Source of the DNA: Macrosoma leucophasiata
Lineage: Eukaryota; Arthropoda; Insecta; Lepidoptera; Hedylidae
NCBI GenBank assembly: GCA_036365455.1
Contig: JAWQUS010000002.1
Span: forward strand, 2,232,001-2,296,000
Direction: 5' to 3'
Length of the DNA: 64,000 bases
The position numbers were made by a program, and so were the translations under genes. Positions 1 to 9,920 of this stretch are shown here, piece by piece. The notes under the pieces were generated by a model that saw only the letters and a program-made list of their open reading frames with translations, searched no databases and was not told where the DNA came from. Each line of letters begins with the position of its first letter. The stretch's first letter is position 1.

Positions 1-70
1 GTGTTGTACAACAGCATCCACGACACAGGTTTATATATAGTGTGGGTCTGTGAGTGTAGGCGTTTATTTA
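1..70 (+). mobile_element. tRNA-derived SINE family A, 3' part
   Basis: The window opens inside the 3' half of a tRNA-derived SINE that recurs at 9.0, 13.7, 24.6, 35.4, 47.6 and 47.8 kb. The recognisable segment reads CCACGACACAGGTTTATA, then a GTGAGTGTA block and a TTTATTTA tail. The tRNA-like head lies before base 1. Confidence 0.75.
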
Positions 71-73
71 TTC

Positions 74-200
74 TAATCTACTGCCCGATGAATGGTTGTG
101 TTTAGTCGTGTTCCAGTCAGGTAATGTACGACCTCGCAATTTCCACCATGAGGCATAAAATCTCCGACCTCAGGGGTGGCAACGCATGTCTACATTGAAA
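74..200 (+). mobile_element. Bm1/Metulj-like SINE, internal fragment
   Basis: Decayed internal part of the window's dominant SINE. It keeps the GTTCCAGTCAGGTAATGTAC block, the GAGGCATAA block and the GGGGTGGCAACGCATG block, in plus orientation. Both ends are missing. Confidence 0.7.
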
Positions 201-713
201 TATCTGGTTAATGTAAGTAGACAACTGTACGATTGTTTGCCACTTCAAATAACTAAAATCACTTTTAAAAAATCAAATTCCGTCTTCACTAACTCATCCT
301 GATATTCTTATGCTACTTATTTTATAAAAATACTTCGAGTGGTGCGTTTCGCGAGTCGATTTATCGTTTTTAACGTTTTAAGGCCGCGGCTGAAAGTTTT
401 ACAGCCGAATACGTTTTTCATTAAAAAAAAATTGCGTAAACATTTTATCGTCCCATTATTAATTTAAACTAATTTGAACGACCGTTAACCCTGATTAGTT
501 TTACAAATTGAAACTATGTGGTTATCATTCTGCGCATGCTATCTGTGTTGTAGTGTAAACAGCGGGGTCAATAGCTGGCACATGAACCGGTGATAGTGGT
601 TGCCCCCTTATCATCTGCACTCCGAGGGGCAGTCTCTTAGTCAGATTTCACTTAAATACTTACCAACGGAGAGATAAAGATTTCCTTGACGCGTTATTTT
701 AGTTATTTAAATA
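201..713. other. AT-rich intergenic sequence
   Basis: No gene, RNA or recognised repeat was seen here. Homopolymer A and T runs occur near 421-430. Confidence 0.5.
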
Positions 714-739
714 TATTTACAATCATCATATCGGCCAAA
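714..739 (-). mobile_element. RTE-type LINE 3' tail, outer piece
   Basis: AATCATCATATCGGCCAAA is the 3' end of an RTE-type LINE in minus orientation, with the usual CAT/ATG-repeat tail. Its continuation resumes at 1022 after an inserted MITE. Confidence 0.7.
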
Positions 740-1021
740 CATAGAGCAACACGGGCCACCGGCCGCTGTGGACCGGAGGAGAGTAGCCATAGCGTTTATT
801 ACCGACGCAAAACAGTCTGTCATTTTTTGCGGAGGGAAATACGTGTGGCACACACAATATAAAAATCGTCTATTACTACGAAACTCACACTTTAACTTTA
901 ACAAAATACATAAACAATTTCACGCACACATTTAAACATCTGGACTACTTTTGGCATAGGGGAAAGCCTGCACATGGCTACTCCCATTCGGCTCGCCGCG
1001 ACCGGTGGCCCGTGCTCTATG
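740..1021. mobile_element. Long-TIR MITE (hAT-like), copy 1
   Basis: A 282-bp non-autonomous DNA transposon with inverted ends of about 50 bp. The left end starts CATAGAGCAACACGGGCCAC and the right end is its reverse complement with a few differences. It splits an RTE 3' tail and is flanked by CGGCCAAA on the left and CCGCCAAA on the right, an 8-bp target duplication with one mismatch. TIRs starting CA with 8-bp duplications fit hAT elements; that superfamily is an inference. A second copy lies at 57.9-58.2 kb in the opposite orientation. Confidence 0.8.
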
Positions 1022-1198
1022 CCGCCAAAACATATTCACTGCTGAACCAAAGGCTTCCCATAGGGGATATATGTCGTAATCGCCACGTTTGGCATGCGGA
1101 TTGGTAATCGTAGTGGAGGTAGTTTTATCGCAGGAGCTAAGGCTGCTTCTTGCCTCATTGCACTTACTACCGCCCCATTGGAATGGTTTGACCGCCAT
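1022..1198 (-). pseudogene. RTE-type LINE, C-terminal coding end (variant)
   Basis: On the minus strand 1198-1022 reads MAVKPFQWGGSKC at the start and LWEAFGSAVNMFW near the end. The same layout recurs at 23.56-23.75 kb, and partly at 2.41-2.52 and 39.79-39.93 kb. The end corresponds to the C-terminus of RTE-clade reverse transcriptases, seen at 59.05 kb as SLGEAFIQQWTSFG. Only the last part of the LINE is present and its tail is interrupted by the MITE at 740-1021. Assignment to an RTE sub-lineage is inference. Confidence 0.65.
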
Positions 1199-1269
1199 TG
1201 TTCACTTGACTGATTGCACTAGAGTAAGAATTCTCTTCCAGTAGAAGAAAACACACTTCGAGAAATCAT

Positions 1270-1768
1270 CTTCATTCATTCGCCGAATCCAAATCGGCTG
1301 GGCAGCGTTCGGGAAGTTAAGGAGCGTTTTCTCGTCAAACATACCGCAGTCCTTGAAGACGAAAGTCTAATCAGTGCGTTGACCTACGGTGCCGAGACGT
1401 GGCCTCTCACTATGGGTCTCGTACGAAAGCTCAAAGTCACTCAGCGGTCAATGGGAAGGGCTATGCTCGGCGTTCCCCGACTGGATCGAATCAGCAATGA
1501 GGAGATCCGTAGGCGAACGAAAGTCGCTGACATAGCCAAGCAGATCTCCAAGCTGAAGTGACAATAGGCAGGGCACATAGCTCGGAGAACCGATAGCCGC
1601 TGGGGCAGAAAGGTTCTCGAGTGGAGACCACGTATCGGCAAGCGCAGGGTAGAACGTCCACCTGCAAGATGGACCGACGACCTAGTCAAGGCTGCAGGTA
1701 CCCGCTGGATGCACGTCCGCTGGAGGCCTATGTTTAGCAGTGAACGTCCTATGGCTGATATGGTGAGT
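1270..1768 (+). pseudogene. RTE-clade reverse transcriptase C-terminus, broken
   Basis: Plus-strand remnant of an RTE LINE. Readable blocks in order are RRIQIGWAAFGKLR (about 1278-1320), then MTYGAETWPLTMGLVRKLKV (from 1379), MLGVPRLDRISNEEIRRRTK, AGHIARRTDSRWGRKVLEW and RWTDDLVKAAGTRWM (about 1671-1715), ending in ACGTCCTATGGCTGATATGG, the standard RTE 3' end. These are post-RT linker and C-terminal sequences; the catalytic RT domain is absent. The frame is broken near 1365-1380, where a small deletion removes codons, and by a stop at 1559-1561. It is a dead 5'-truncated copy, closely related to the one at 59.05 kb. Confidence 0.85.
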
Positions 1769-1824
1769 AGAATTTTTTTCCGCTAGTGGGCAGTGGGGTC
1801 GTCACGTCTCTACGCCATTTATTT
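1769..1824 (+). repeat. 3'-terminal fragment of the 275-bp repeat family
   Basis: The last ~55 bases of the repeat found complete at 40137-40410 and 42161-42435. It is recognised by CCGCTAGTGGGCAG followed by GGGGTCGTCACGTCTCTACG and CCAT. It abuts the RTE 3' end on one side and a MITE on the other. Confidence 0.6.
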
Positions 1825-2072
1825 ACAGTGCTCATCAAGGCATATTGCACATCGAGCATAGGAAAGAAACAATCGGCTAGTTTCGACTTTCGCGTTATCT
1901 CTGCTGCACGCTACCTATGTAAGCACTGATAGTCCAGTATTGGTCGAAACTTAATCAAAATGGACAACAAACGTCACAAAGGGTGCGAAAGAGATAACGC
2001 TCTACACACCCGAAATCAGCCGAAGTCTCCTTCCGAAAGTCGATGTGCAATATTATTTTCTTGTTAGATACT
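1825..2072. mobile_element. Long-TIR MITE with GCGTTATCTCT arms, copy 1
   Basis: A ~248-bp palindromic element. The left end ACAGTGCTCATC.. is mirrored at the right by ..CTTGTTAGATACT, and the arms carry GCGTTATCTCT and AGAGATAACGC near 1892 and 1990. Arms of ~80-90 bp are unusually long for the element size. The CAGTG start is compatible with a hAT derivative (inference). Other copies lie at 28.8, 45.6, 48.9 and 54.1 kb. Confidence 0.75.
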
Positions 2073-2328
2073 ATAAGATCTAAGCGAGTAATCGTCAAAG
2101 ACATTCCACGGTCAGTGTCGACGAAAAAAAAAGGTATCTCATCATAAATAAAGTTGACATAATGCCGCCCACGCGCGTCTTATTAACGCGTCTGTTCGTT
2201 TGTCCGTTCGTTACCAGCATTGTACGTCTGAATGCAAGATTAGCTACAGTGGAACTCGTGATTGACTATTTAAACTCGACGCTGAGTGACGCTGCTCAAC
2301 GAGAATTGTTGGATTCATTTATAATATG

Positions 2329-2364
2329 AACCGATGCTCATTATCAAATCCGCCTTAAAAATAT
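2329..2364 (+). repeat. 34-bp direct repeat, left copy
   Basis: Begins AACCGATGCTCATTATCAAA and ends GCCTTAAAAAT. The right copy is at 2831-2864 with three differences. The pair brackets a block of RTE and SINE debris. Confidence 0.8.
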
Positions 2365-2406
2365 AGCAGTTTTAATACTGCGGCGACGGTAGTTTAACAG
2401 CTTTCG

Positions 2407-2525
2407 GCAATAAAACTACCGCTACTGCGATCGCCAATGTGAATGCCAAGCGTGGCGATTATGGCATAACTCCCTTATGGGGAGGCTTTGGTCCATCAGT
2501 GGAGATCTTTTGGCTGATATGATGA
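2407..2525 (+). pseudogene. RTE-type LINE C-terminal end, plus strand
   Basis: Plus-strand frame from 2407 reads TTATAIANVNAKRGDYGI and then LWGGFGPSVEIFWLI before TGATGA. It matches the variant RTE C-terminus at 1022-1198 and 23555-23755. It continues directly into a minus-strand SINE. Confidence 0.65.
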
Positions 2526-2529
2526 ATGA

Positions 2530-2815
2530 TGGTGGCAAACAAGCGTGCAGTCCGCATTGATGTTAAGTGATGACTCCGAGGTTCAGCCTTTTTGGTGTGG
2601 GCAGTGGTTTAGGCATAGACACCCAGACAACGAGCAGCGGTCAAAATGAAGATGCGTTGCCACCCATGAGACCTTGGTTGTTATGTCTCTGTGATAATTG
2701 ACCTTTGGTCATTGTGTAAGTGTCTATAAGCTGCAGTCGTCACTTAACATCAATGTGAACTGCATGCTTGTTTGCCACTTATATTACATTAATAAAAAAC
2801 TCTACCACCAGTAGA
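2530..2815 (-). mobile_element. Bm1-like SINE interrupted by a plus-strand SINE end
   Basis: 2530-2700 is a minus-oriented SINE (GGCAAACAAGCGTGCAG through GTTATGTCTCTGTGAT). 2701-2800 is the 3' third of a plus-oriented copy ending TTGCCACTTATATTACATTA. The minus copy resumes at 2801 with CTCTACCACCAGT, its 5' end. The middle of the minus copy is lost. Read as one SINE inserted in or recombined with another. Confidence 0.75.
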
Positions 2816-2830
2816 AATGTTTATATTAAA

Positions 2831-2864
2831 AACCGATGCTCATAACCAAATCTGCCTTAAAAAT
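2831..2864 (+). repeat. 34-bp direct repeat, right copy
   Basis: Begins AACCGATGCTCATAACCAAA. Partner of the repeat at 2329-2364. Confidence 0.8.
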
Positions 2865-4570
2865 GTAAAGTGCAAATTCAGCCATTAACATTTGAAATGA
2901 CATTCGATTTCCGTCTATAATCATTACGGCTGATTACAAAAATATTATTTATCATTTAAATTAAAAAAGGCCATTAGACGTCGAGTCGTTTAGATATATC
3001 GCAAATTAGCAATACGTATAGCATGATCAAGATACAGAAGGCCGGAGTGAATTGGGTGCTGCATCTGACTGGACTTGTTCTTGCCAATAATTTGGTCATC
3101 GCCCCCGTGTGACCGACACCATACGACCGAAACGACCCACCGACTTATTAAAAAACACGGAACTAACAAAACAATCCCGAAGATAAACTAATTATACGTA
3201 ACTCGCAACAAATCTCACGGCGGCCATAACTCTTAAAAACTGTCACTCGAAAGCCCGCGCTAAATAGCCCACTAACGGACCGTCGTGATTCCAATTTCAA
3301 ACCTCGTTATCAAAGATCGAGGTGAAAAAGGTCGAAAATGTTTAAAAAAAAATACGAACTGGATACGTATTCCGCAAACAGGCTACAATGGGCAGTGCGC
3401 ACTCGATAGAGCATTGTTCCTACAGCCCTTTGCTAACTACTGAGTCATCGCGCTTCAATTAATATTGTTTAATGTATCCAGAACCCGACGGCGTATTAGG
3501 AACGTTCCGCGACTCGATTTGTCGATAGACGATAAACATAGAACGGGAGTTTGCCCGAGTGAAATAGCGTGACACGAATATGCGAGTTGTAAACGTATAT
3601 CGATATGCGGACAAATAAATGTCGACGGGGATTACAGCGATTTAAAGTGCGTTACAAGACGTGTGACAACAATTTCTATAAAAAAAAATTACTCTTGTGT
3701 TATAAAAATACACAGTGTGTATTTTTGAAAAAAATAACAACACTACATGAATGTGTTATAGGCTCTATAATCTTGCATTCCAATGGCACCGTCAATTAAA
3801 AAATAAACATCAATATTGTAATTTTATTGTAAACTGAAAAAGGACACAACGGTTTAAGGTCTTAAAGCTGCGAGCAGGTACGGTAATAACTAATAATACT
3901 TATTTAATATAACGAGAATCGTCTAGTCCATCAGGAATTCACGGGGTGCGTCTTTAAAAAGGATGTTTAAGCGTTCGGTTACACAATAAACCCTCAAATT
4001 AGCGAGCGCGCGAATTAACGTTGAATCCAAAGTGCGCAATTAAGGCGCGTCTACAAAGAGCCAATTCGAAAATGAACAGCGATATTCAAATTGAAAAAGG
4101 TACGCGGTACGAATAAAACAATGAACGTACGGTGGGCGACATAGTGAGAATTTTGTCAGTTGAATATGATACGTAGCGGGTGTATACAGAGATTAGAATG
4201 GTTCGTTTTTATTTTGTTTCTTTTAATATCGTTGCGGATGGTACCTGCCCCGAGTAGTCGGTATGCGAGCCGACGCATCTAGAGCGGAGTTGGCTCGGCG
4301 CGAATCCAAATTCAAAAATGGAATCGAAATTTAAATAACAAATTAGTGGGAGCGTTCGCGAAGCGCGTCGGCCAGCGGACTTATTTGAATTGATTTTTAT
4401 TTTGGGATTATGTTAAATCTCGAGTAAATAGTTTTCACTGGACTGTGATAAACTTGTAACCTTTGTGGTGTATCGCGTGATATTTAATCGGCAATAACGG
4501 CCATTAGAACTTTCAAAACGAACTTAATGGATTTGTAAAAGTAGACTAGAAAATGTTCTATTCGATATTA
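2865..4570. other. Low-repeat intergenic block
   Basis: No recognised transposon or convincing exon. It is slightly richer in CG dinucleotides than its surroundings, especially 3100-3600 and 4230-4380, so regulatory DNA or a non-coding exon cannot be excluded. The longest open frame (3605-3799) shows no domain and is treated as chance. Confidence 0.4.
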
Positions 4571-4571
4571 A

Positions 4572-4830
4572 ACAGCTCAGTAATCTAATGGTAGTAGGTG
4601 ACTTGAGTGACGCCGAGGTCCCAGTTTCGATCCCCGGGCCGGGTAGAAGTTTCCCAGTGCTACAGTGGCCTTAATAATGTGCACGGAGATGTCAATAGGC
4701 TCGCCACCTACATGGAACTAAACGTAACTGCCGAATCTAGGGTGTTTATATGTATTTTTGATCACATTTGCCTACCTCTTCAAGGAACACAGACGTATAT
4801 TTCTAACTTTTTAATAAGCATTTATAAAGA
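4572..4830 (+). mobile_element. tRNA-derived SINE family B, decayed
   Basis: Head with a B-box-like GTTTCGATCCCCGGGCCGGG near 4624, then the family body: TTTCCCAGTGCTACAGTGGC, GGAGATGTCAATAGGCTCGC and GGGTGTTTATATGTATTTTT. Cleaner copies are at 37.3, 45.2 and 53.7 kb. Compared with those, the segment between head and body is deleted. Confidence 0.75.
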
Positions 4831-5106
4831 GACATCACCCGTAACGTGGATTCCATGGAACGGCTAGATACAAGAAAAAGTTGAGGGCAAAAGGTCTCGC
4901 GGACGCTCTCCAACCAGAAGGACAGACCTCATCAAATCTGAGACGCACTTCAGCATCAATGACTGCTCTCACTCTGCCAGACATCGAGCTACATGGCGAC
5001 GCACCGCGATCACGACGGTGACAGAAAAAACAAATGTATATGACCACAACCATTCTGCCAAGAGTGTACGAAAGAAAAAAATAATATTGTCTATAGTTAA
5101 ATACTA

Positions 5107-5252
5107 ACCCCCTTTTTCATAAACATACATAAGATACTTTGTAGCTATAGAATGCTTTGTCTTTGTCAGTTACATTGTCAAATGTGCAGGATAGAAAAAG
5201 ACAAAGGAGAGATTAGCAACACCAGCTAAAATAAGTTTATGAATAAGGGGGT
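5107..5252. mobile_element. 146-bp MITE with ACCCCCTT termini, copy 1
   Basis: Ends are ACCCCCTTTTTCATAAAC and GTTTATGAATAAGGGGGT, inverted with respect to each other, flanked on both sides by TA. A TA duplication suggests the Tc1/mariner superfamily. A near-identical copy sits at 51311-51458 inside a SINE. No coding capacity. Confidence 0.85.
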
Positions 5253-5577
5253 TATTCTACTACGACTCTACAATCAGCTCTACCTACTTGTAATACAACT
5301 CACTCGAATCAATGTATTTATCACTGAATGCTACATGTTATACTTCTAATTTAATAGGCTGTAGGTACATAATAATAAAATGGTAGATTGTACCTACTAA
5401 TGTGCGGTCTTTTAATTATGGTCATAGAGGTATCTCTAGTGGTGTTTTTTTTTTCTCCTCTGCCCTATCGCATAGGCTGTTATAGTCTATATCCGTGATT
5501 TGTTTTGTTTTTCTTCTTTGAATAACAACTTATTTATTTAAATCGATTTTGGTTGAATACGATGAAGTCTGGTGATT

Positions 5578-5690
5578 TTTTATTTATTTATACTTTAATG
5601 CACACGAGAAGTACCTACATGTGGCGGACTTAATGTCCCTAGGCATTATCTCCCAGTCAACCAGTGGGTAGAACAAAAAGTCAACGAAGA
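5578..5690 (-). mobile_element. Possible LINE 3' UTR fragment
   Basis: TTTATTTATTTATACTTTAA followed by GGCGGACTTAATGTCCCTAG and CCCAGTCAACCAGTGGGTA resembles a 3' tail common in lepidopteran non-LTR retrotransposons, in minus orientation. This rests on recall of the motif and no second copy in this window confirms it. Confidence 0.35.
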
Positions 5691-8600
5691 GGTGCAAGGA
5701 TATTAAATAACTCGAAACAACTTAGAATGGGAAAGATGAATAAATTTAGCACAGGCAAATAAAAGAAACATAAATACGTAAGGTACCTACAAGTACCTAC
5801 ATTACTAGATTTTGATCTGAACGCAAATAATCAGCCATTTTGTTACTTGACTATCGGCTTTAATTTCTTCCAAGGCAATTGCTGGTAAATACAATTTCCA
5901 CACAAAAACCTCCTCGAATGCATCAATGTAATCTTCGAATTTTTGATTAAAGCATTTCCGTGTGAGGCCATTACGGAACCACAAAAACATGGTACCTATC
6001 CGAACTAATCTACACCCACACACTGAAAAAAACAGGTGACGTACCGGAAAGCCGGTGACCATTTTCTAACTGTCGAATAATCCGACTTGAAAAATGGCTA
6101 TTTCTAATCGCTACATCGCATTAAATATCGTAATGTCTTCAGACCGGTCCCGCCGGCTACGTTTTATTATTTTTAATATATCATTCCCCGTATATACTGT
6201 TATATAATACATCAAACTTTAATTTATCTGGTCACCGACGAGCCGATGACCGTTTTAAGTGTTATTTATCTGTTCCAGAAATGGTGTTCCAAGTTTAAAT
6301 TAGAAAGATGGTCGCCAGTTCGGATTTTAAAAATGTCGGTGTCGAATGTTGATAGTTTTTTAGCGTACCACATATTATGATATAATCAGCTTTTTAGGGA
6401 CAGATTATCATGGAACAAATTACAAGACGTCTTTTATACTCAATTTGAAAATTAGTCAAATGAAATTTCGTTAATGTATGTAATAATAATGAATATGATA
6501 GCGTATTGTTGATGTTTTTAGAGCTCACGTGCTGTTCCACAGATCAGACAGTATTACCGATTACAGATAATATCTAATCAGTAAGATATAAATGGATTAC
6601 GCTTTAATATGTAGAATCCGTCAAATAGTTTTTATATCGACAACATTCTTGAATAAAAACGTACTTACACACCCTTTAAAATTCAACTACGAGTACATTG
6701 AAATATTTTTTTAAATTAGAACCAATGAAACAATTTGTGTTAGTTAGGCGATAAAGTCGAGTGTACAAAGGTAAATGGGAGCGCTTAATTATTTTTACTA
6801 TCTACATACTTCCTGAACAAGTCGTAACCTAACACCAAAAGCCGCAGCGCGGTTTCGCAAGCTCACCAGTCTTAAATATTGAAAAAAAAAAAAACCAGAC
6901 GCTAATGTTACCTTGTTATCATTTCTTAGCGACAAAACTAATGGCGAGGCATTTTTCAACACTTAAAACATAAAATCGAGTTGTTTTATCGCAAAATGTG
7001 AACAGAATTGCCTATACAATACTGGTATTATCTTTGCAGTTGAGAATAAGTGCCAATAATAAGTTTAATGCCTCATGCTCGAAACGCCCGCAGACTGTCG
7101 TCTTAAAAAAAAAAAACGTCACTATAATGGCGATCCGCAATCATATGATCGTAACGTTATATTTTTATTTACGAACGAAACAAACGTTTTTATATGTGTT
7201 TGAGGTTTTTTATGTATATTCCACCATTTAGACGGCAGTTTTGTTAAATAACGACTAGATAAAAATATATCACAAAAGTTATATAGGTTTGTTAAAAAGT
7301 TCATGTAACTTTTTGAGGTTATGTATTTAGAGATGCTTCAGTTGCGTGTCCAGTGCAATAAATATAAAGTGTTGATTTTATTAGTTTAGGCATATAAAAA
7401 ATCATCAAAGACAACATTCCAACTTATTCAGGTTTTGGACAAATTTTTATTACACGTAAAACTCTAACCAGTAAAAGAGATGAATTAAATCGATAAGCAT
7501 TTATTTATACTGGCCACTAAAATTTCCTTTTAATTAATACCGATAAAACATTTAAACTTTTTACAGAGTAATGCAAAAATATAACTTAAAACGGATGCGC
7601 AAAATTTTTTTTTTTTTACAAAGCGAGATCTCTGCAGTAATAATAACTGCTTTCAACAGATTATAAAATCAGATTTGCGACCACAATACGGGTTTTCAAG
7701 ATTTATTTAGCTGATAAGATTTAGTTGTAAAAACAGAAGGTGGAGACGTTACAATATTTCTATACAAATGACGGATTACCTGAATACATCTTTGTTTTGT
7801 ACTACTTATAAGGTTCTTTCTTTTAAAAGTTTCTACTTAGATAGGGTTGTATTAATATATGTATTACATAAAAACAGGCAAATAATTGTCTTCGGGTAGG
7901 ACTAAAACTAGCGCAATCACTCTACCTTACTAAATTAAGAATTCAATTGAAACATACAGTCATAGAATGAATTATATAAAATAGTAATGTGTATTTTATA
8001 TACATACATTATAGCATTAAAGTATGTTCTGGCGACTTCACTAAAATGACAGTTAAGATAGATAATAAATTAAAAGGATAGTCTGTAGTGGGGTTACTTA
8101 ACTGTGTTATTACATAATATAGATTAAATAACATAATGGTATCCTGGCTCTACATCCCTATTAGAACCAATAAATTACATCGTATTAAAATAGTTGCTGA
8201 TTTGATAAAATAAATGAAAAAAGTATAGTGATGTTATTCACTTGAAAAATACTTCGCCATGTTTATTTTACGTTTAAATCAAGTACGAAAATGGCAAAAA
8301 AACGATCATTAACAACACTTTAATTAACACGTCTACATTTTTTGTTTCACTTCAGTATTTTTAAGTTTATTTTGTATTTTTAATTTATTTTAACTTAGAT
8401 ATATAGTTTTACGGTATTTCTCCGTTTGATTTATTTCGCGTTGACAATAAATAGCATTTGGATTTAATATGCGTTATTTTCCATAAACCTACTGAACAGC
8501 TGTTATATATATTTATTTCTATATAAAAAATCTGTTTATATCATAGAAAAAAATTAAAAGTTAAAAATGCTTGGTGATATAACTTTGTTTCTTTCCTTTT

Positions 8601-8986
8601 CACTGCCTAAATTCAATAATTAGTTTTATACACTATATACCTATGTACATTATATTCGCTAAGTTCTTATCTGTAGCTAATTATCTATAAATTACTATTA
8701 CACAGAGAAATAAATAAAATAAGCGTAATTTACTTGCGTATGGTGAGAGCATTTAGGTATTTTTTGTATACCGCCTATTTCCTGTATACATCATTTAGAT
8801 AACACCTCTCTTATGTTTAATGTTGTGTTTCAAATACTTACTATCACTAGTATGCATCAGCTTTACTTAACAATGGTATGATCAAAGTAGGTAGATACTT
8901 ATGTATTAAAAATACAATAATACATTATAATTTAAAGGTACCTATTTAAGATTGAGAATGTGTTTGGAAGAATTTTAACTTCAGTT
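5691..8986. other. AT-rich intergenic sequence, few repeats
   Basis: About 3.3 kb with no recognised gene or transposon. Poly-A and poly-T runs occur at 6882-6893, 7107-7117 and 7606-7617. Open frames at 5805-6062, 6998-7231 and 7122-7304 have no recognisable domain and atypical composition. Confidence 0.5.
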
Positions 8987-8989
8987 TTG

Positions 8990-9166
8990 ACGACCCGGTT
9001 AGTCCAGCGGTGTGAGATGACCGTTTGATTCGAAAGGTCGCGAGGTCCGATCCCCGCACCAGAACAAATATTAATGGAAAGAAATATTGAAATAAAATCG
9101 AAGGTCGCGGGGTTCGATCCCCGCACCAGAACAAATATTAATGTAAAGAAATATTGAAATAAAATC
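8990..9166 (+). mobile_element. tRNA-derived SINE family A with tandem duplication
   Basis: Head with A-box GGTTAGTCCAGCGGTGTGAG and a B-box-like GGTCCGATCCCCGCACC. The B-box portion and the following ~66 bases are tandemly duplicated (about 9034-9100 and 9101-9166), so a second B box (GGTTCGATCCCCGC) follows. The normal 3' body of the family is missing; each unit ends ATTGAAATAAAATCG. Confidence 0.8.
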
Positions 9167-9167
9167 G

Positions 9168-9447
9168 TTTTTTTTTTATATAATGGAAGTGGTAAACAAG
9201 CATGCAGTTTACATTGTTGTTAAGTGATGACTGCATCCTATAGACACCCACACAAATCCAAAGTCAAAATGCAGATGCGTTACCACTCCTGAAGCCTAAG
9301 GTGTTATGCCTTTGTGCCAAAATTACAGCCATACATTCACCTAACCGGAACACGATAGTGCTAAACACTACTATTTAACGGCAAGTATATTAGGTAATGT
9401 GGTGGTGCCTACGCCCGCGAGCTCCGTCTCTAGAGCTCTACCAACAG
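9168..9447 (-). mobile_element. Bm1/Metulj-like SINE, near full length
   Basis: Near-complete copy of the dominant SINE. Read 5' to 3' on the minus strand, the family starts ACTGGTGGTAGAGCTC, continues through GGCACCACCGCATTACC, TGGTAGTGTTCAGCACTATC, GAGGCATAACACCTTAGGCC and CTGCAGTCATCACTTAACAT, and ends GCTTGTTTGCCACTTCC with an ATTACATAAAAAA tail. Layout and the TACCACCAGT end match Bm1 of Bombyx and Metulj of Heliconius (established families; the identification is by memory of their consensus). It abuts the family A SINE upstream. Confidence 0.85.
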
Positions 9448-9786
9448 TATATTTTGTAGTCTTATAGGTTCTTACTTGAAGAAAGAGAACGTGCGTCATA
9501 TAATTATGGACGAAATATATGCGAGATAGTATATTACACAATGTTTAATTATAATATGTGATTACACGCCTAAAATAATCCCAACGATGTAAACATTTGT
9601 ATTTTTAAACTTTAGATAAATATGTCAAAGTTACAACAAGTCACACTTAAAAATCTAGATAAAGGATCGTAATGTTCTTATAAACATACCTACATTTTAT
9701 ATCAGTGTTTTGTTGACGTCAAAGTTACATATTTATAAATGTTACTTATTAAGTATATTGTGAACTGTGATTAATTAAAAAAATAT

Positions 9787-9920
9787 TTTTTTTATGTAAC
9801 CAAATTGGCAAACTAGCATGCAGTTCACAGGGATGTTAAGTGATGACTGCAGTCTATAGTCATCTACACAAAAACCAGAAGGTCAAATGCAGATGCGTTG
9901 CCAGCCCATGTTTACCGTAC
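9787..9920 (-). mobile_element. Bm1-like SINE, 3' half
   Basis: Starts TTTTTTTATGTAACCAAATT (tail side) and runs to GCAGATGCGTTGCCAGCCC. The 5' half is absent, so it is a 5'-truncated copy. Confidence 0.8.
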
